Positions 8,126-9,750 of a stretch of 9,750 bases of DNA are shown piece after piece. Under the pieces are notes generated by a model that saw only the letters and a list, made by a program, of their open reading frames with translations, searched no databases and was not told the DNA's origin. Source of the stretch: Flavisolibacter sp. (GTDB taxonomy: Bacteria; Bacteroidota; Bacteroidia; Chitinophagales; Chitinophagaceae). The stretch lies in assembly GCA_013695175.1 (NCBI GenBank), contig JACDAZ010000417.1:1-9750 (forward strand). Reading direction: 5' to 3'. The translations under genes were made by a program, and so were the position numbers. Position 1 is the first letter of the stretch, and each line of letters begins with the position of its first letter.

Positions 8126-8537
8126 CTAAATTATTTCTCTTCCTTTTTTTGGGTTTGTTTTGCATTTCATCCAATATTTCTTCGGTTGTTTTAAGCGGTT
8201 CATCAAAACCTCTTTTCTGAATATAAATGGTTACCTGTTTCCAAAGAGCCGGGTTTGATTTCAATACAGCTTTTACAATTATTGAATCAGCAGTATAGGA
8301 GCTGTCAATAAATAGATCATTGTTATCAAAATAGCCTGTATTTGCAGAAAACCTGATATACGAGCTGTCTAATGGCATCCATACTCCATCAGTTGTTCTG
8401 CCATCAACATTTATGTAGTTGAAAAATCCTTTCTTTAAACTATCGGTATACAAATGAAAGTGTATACTCTCAATTTTTTGGGCTGACAGAGATTGCAGGG
8501 AAACTGATAATATTATTAAAAACAGGATGTTTTTCAT
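8094..8537 (-). CDS. Small secreted protein of unknown function
   Basis: I do not recognise this 147-residue protein. It begins with a clear signal peptide: MKN, a hydrophobic core ([11 protein letters not shown]), then a likely cleavage after LSA, before QK at about residue 19. The mature part (about 128 residues) has alternating hydrophobic and polar residues with many Ser, Asp and Tyr, for example [18 protein letters not shown], suggesting a beta-rich, possibly Ig-like fold; this is only an impression. The C-terminus is basic (KPKKRKRN). No lipobox cysteine is present, so it is probably periplasmic or exported rather than a lipoprotein. I chose the ATG at 8537; a GTG three codons upstream (8546) is also possible but adds nothing to the signal peptide. 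On its strand GAAATTTG (8552-8559), one mismatch from TAnnTTTG, lies 14 bases before the start. The stop lies inside the convergent transaldolase gene. Confidence 0.75.
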   Translation of the reverse strand: MKNILFLIILSVSLQSLSAQKIESIHFHLYTDSLKKGFFNYINVDGRTTDGVWMPLDSSYIRFSANTGYFDNNDLFIDSSYTADSIIVKAVLKSNPALWKQVTIYIQKRGFDEPLKTTEEILDEMQNKPKKRKRNNLVTSSLHLPKT

Positions 8538-8659
8538 ATTAAACACTAAAGCAAATTTCCTACTATATAAGTTAAGACAGATTTAATACTTAAAAACTTA
8601 AACAAAAAACATTTAATCATCTCCTTCAGGGAATAATTGTTAAATACATCAAAATAAAA

Positions 8660-8690
8660 TTTGCTATAAAATGCAACTCTCTTAATTTTG
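8660..8690 (+). promoter_or_regulatory. his operon promoter, TTTG-N19-TAATTTTG
   Basis: TTTG (8660-8663) and TAATTTTG (8683-8690) are separated by 19 bases. Both boxes and the spacing match the Bacteroidota housekeeping promoter (TTTG, 19-21 bases, TAnnTTTG). Calibrated on the SRP RNA promoter, the start site would be near 8695. The rest of the divergent intergenic region (8538-8659) is AT-rich; apart from the weak box at 8552-8559 on the minus strand, I see nothing clear in it. Confidence 0.75.
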
Positions 8691-8696
8691 CTCCTC

Positions 8697-8744
8697 ATGA
8701 ATTTATTTTTACATACACACCATCATACATTATTACTAAAGTAA
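8697..8744 (+). CDS. hisL: his operon leader peptide
   Basis: A 15-codon open frame encoding MNLFLHTHHHTLLLK, ending in TAA. Four of five consecutive residues at 6-10 are histidine (codons within 8712-8726), interrupted only by Thr. It lies between the his promoter and an intrinsic terminator, upstream of hisG. A ribosome stalled at these codons for lack of His-tRNA would mask the hairpin arm at 8717-8725, whereas one that reaches the stop codon covers 8741-8746. The peptide itself probably has no function beyond sensing. There is no Shine-Dalgarno sequence, and the predicted transcript start is only about two bases before the ATG. Confidence 0.85.
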   Translation: MNLFLHTHHHTLLLK

Positions 8745-8797
8745 GCTGGTGGTGTATTGGTTAATATATTAGGCTTACCTCGGTAAGCCTTTTTTTT
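8717..8797 (+). promoter_or_regulatory. Histidine attenuator: alternative 1:2, 2:3 and terminator hairpins
   Basis: Three pairings compete. Arm 1 (ACACCATCA, 8717-8725, within the His codons) pairs with TGGTGGTGT (8747-8755), giving 9 base pairs including one G-U. GTAAGC (8741-8746), just beside it, can pair with GCTTAC (8773-8778), extended by a G-U pair to 7 pairs; this is the antiterminator. GCTTAC is also inside the left arm of the terminator hairpin (8771-8790). With low histidine, a ribosome stalled on the His codons would hide arm 1, let GTAAGC capture GCTTAC and allow transcription into hisG. With ample histidine, the ribosome reaches the stop codon at 8742-8744, covers GTAAGC, and the terminator forms. 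The pairings are read from sequence; the mechanism is inferred by analogy with enterobacterial his attenuators. Confidence 0.85.
8771..8797 (+). terminator. Intrinsic terminator of the his attenuator
   Basis: AGGCTTACC (8771-8779) and GGTAAGCCT (8782-8790) are perfect reverse complements, giving a stem of 8 base pairs with a CTCG loop. The last T of the stem and seven more T residues follow (to 8797). It lies 29 bases before the hisG ATG, so it would end transcripts before the structural genes. Confidence 0.9.
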
Positions 8798-8825
8798 ATT
8801 TATTTGATAAGGTTAAAAAGAAACA

Positions 8826-9677
8826 ATGTTAAAACTGGCAATTCAAAAAAGTGGAAGATTACATGACGATAGTATTCAATTATTAAAAGATTGTGGAATA
8901 GCTATAAAAAATGGAAAGAATCAATTAATAACAATAGCAGAAAATTTCCCCCTTGAGGTTTATTTTCTCCGCGACGATGATATTCCTCAATATGTAGAAG
9001 ATGGTGTGGCACATATAGGAATGGTAGGTGAGAATGTAGTTTTTGAAAAAGCAAAAGAAATAGAAATAGCAGAGATGTTAGGCTTTGGTAAATGCAGACT
9101 TTCAATTGCTGTGGCAAAAAATGATGATTATACGGATGCTTCTACCTTAAAAGGTAAAAAAATAGCCACGAGTTATCCTTTGCTTACCAAACAATTCCTT
9201 CAAAAACAAAACATAGAAGCAGAGATACATGAAATCAGTGGTTCAGTAGAACTGGCTCCGGGTATAGGTTTGGCTGATGCCATCTGCGACCTGGTCAGCA
9301 GCGGGTCAACTTTATTTATGAACGGATTAAAGGAAGTGCAAACTGTATTACACAGCCAGGCTGTACTTATTAAATCAAAAGGTTTGAATGATGAACAAAT
9401 GCAACTTTTGAATCGTTTGTTGTTTAGAATAAGAGCTGTGCGTAAAGCAAAAAATAACAAGTACGTGTTATTAAATGCACCAAATGAAGCCTTAGAACAA
9501 ATTATAAATTTATTACCAGGCATGAAAAGTCCTACAGTTTTACCTCTTGCAGAAAGCGGTTGGAGTTCTGTGCACAGTGTTTTAAATGAAGATGAATTTT
9601 GGGAAAAAATAGAAGCGCTAAAAAATGCAGGTGCACAGGGTATATTGGTGATACCTATTGAAAAAATGATTGTTTAA
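8826..9677 (+). CDS. hisG: ATP phosphoribosyltransferase, long form
   Basis: HisG joins ATP and PRPP to form phosphoribosyl-ATP, the first and committed step of histidine synthesis in the cytoplasm. The 283 residues fit the long form, which carries its own C-terminal regulatory domain and does not need HisZ. The start MLKLAIQKSGRL and RDDDIPQYV (49-57) are in the catalytic domains, and the PRPP-binding loop region is GSVELAPGIGLADAI (139-153), continuing to DLVSSGSTL (155-163). The C-terminal ACT-like domain ends in the family pattern FWEKIEALKNAGAQGILVIP (258-277). In this family histidine binds the C-terminal domain for feedback inhibition, so control would act on both enzyme and transcription. 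The gene follows the attenuator terminator by 28 bases and precedes hisD by 11 bases. There is only a weak purine-rich sequence upstream (AAAAAGAAAC). Confidence 0.97.
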   Translation: MLKLAIQKSGRLHDDSIQLLKDCGIAIKNGKNQLITIAENFPLEVYFLRDDDIPQYVEDGVAHIGMVGENVVFEKAKEIEIAEMLGFGKCRLSIAVAKNDDYTDASTLKGKKIATSYPLLTKQFLQKQNIEAEIHEISGSVELAPGIGLADAICDLVSSGSTLFMNGLKEVQTVLHSQAVLIKSKGLNDEQMQLLNRLLFRIRAVRKAKNNKYVLLNAPNEALEQIINLLPGMKSPTVLPLAESGWSSVHSVLNEDEFWEKIEALKNAGAQGILVIPIEKMIV

Positions 9678-9688
9678 TAAAAAGTAAA

Positions 9689-9750
9689 ATGAAAATTATT
9701 AACTATCCTGCAAGAAAAGAATGGGACCGGCTTTTACTACGACCATACAT
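9689..9750 (+). CDS. hisD: Histidinol dehydrogenase, N-terminal fragment
   Basis: Twenty complete codons and two bases are visible before the window ends. They read MKIINYPARKEWDRLLLRPY, which resembles the N-termini of Bacteroidota HisD proteins (MKIINYP followed by a Trp-containing helix). HisD oxidises histidinol to histidine in the last two steps of the pathway. The position, 11 bases after hisG, fits the common hisG-hisD order and supports the call. No catalytic residues lie in this short piece. Confidence 0.8.
   Translation, partial: MKIINYPARKEWDRLLLRPY

Noticed and set aside
8538..8546. GTG at 8546 as start of the small secreted protein
   Set aside because: The ATG at 8537 gives a standard signal peptide (MKN followed by the hydrophobic core); the three extra residues add nothing.
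8762..8771. Perfect palindrome TAATATATTA, a possible repressor operator
   Set aside because: It is pure A/T and short, and it lies in the loop between the antiterminator arms of the attenuator, which already explains the region.
8741..8778. Inverted GTAAGC/GCTTAC pair as the ends of a small mobile element
   Set aside because: Only six bases, no target duplication, and both copies fit exactly as arms of the his attenuator.
8902..9523. Minus-strand open frames of 71 and 107 codons opposite hisG
   Set aside because: hisG is full length and matches its family from end to end; the antisense frames have no family features.
1..9750. A new defence or mobile system built around PolX and the kinase
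   Set aside because: Neighbours are housekeeping genes, with no integrase, transposase, repeats, toxin-antitoxin pair or change of composition that I can see.

Overview
The window is AT-rich chromosomal DNA, most likely from a member of the Bacteroidota, with a Chitinophagaceae-like gene style. Three things point there: promoter boxes of the TTTG-N19-TAnnTTTG type, little or no Shine-Dalgarno sequence before genes, and a DUF3667 membrane protein. The family placement is an inference from protein style; no marker gene was searched.

Left part (2-5511, plus strand): a tightly packed run of three genes. A DUF3667 membrane protein has lost its 5' end at the window edge. It is followed 3 bases later by mazG (nucleoside triphosphate pyrophosphohydrolase). 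A very large NtrY-like sensor histidine kinase then starts at a TTG that overlaps the mazG stop codon. The kinase reads as 12 membrane helices with three extracytoplasmic domains, followed by HAMP, HisKA and HATPase modules. No response regulator lies in the window.

Middle (5504-7474): a PolX-type protein on the minus strand, converging on the kinase and overlapping it by 8 bases. Its C-terminal PHP nuclease site looks intact, but the usual catalytic aspartates of the polymerase domain appear to be replaced. Next comes the small SRP RNA (4.5S type) with its own promoter and T-run.

Right part (7475-9750): a transaldolase of the FSA/TalC family on the plus strand, then a small secreted protein of unknown function on the minus strand whose 3' end overlaps it by 32 bases. 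After that comes the start of a histidine biosynthesis operon: promoter, a 15-residue leader peptide with four histidines, mutually exclusive RNA hairpins ending in an intrinsic terminator, hisG (long form), and the first 20 codons of hisD. This is a textbook-shaped transcription attenuator and the best regulatory finding. Judged by promoter spacing, the leader peptide is probably translated from an mRNA with almost no 5' untranslated region.

No transposon, CRISPR array, tRNA or defence island was seen. Most of the window is housekeeping. The points worth a second look are the his attenuator, the apparently polymerase-dead PolX, and the unusual sensory half of the kinase.
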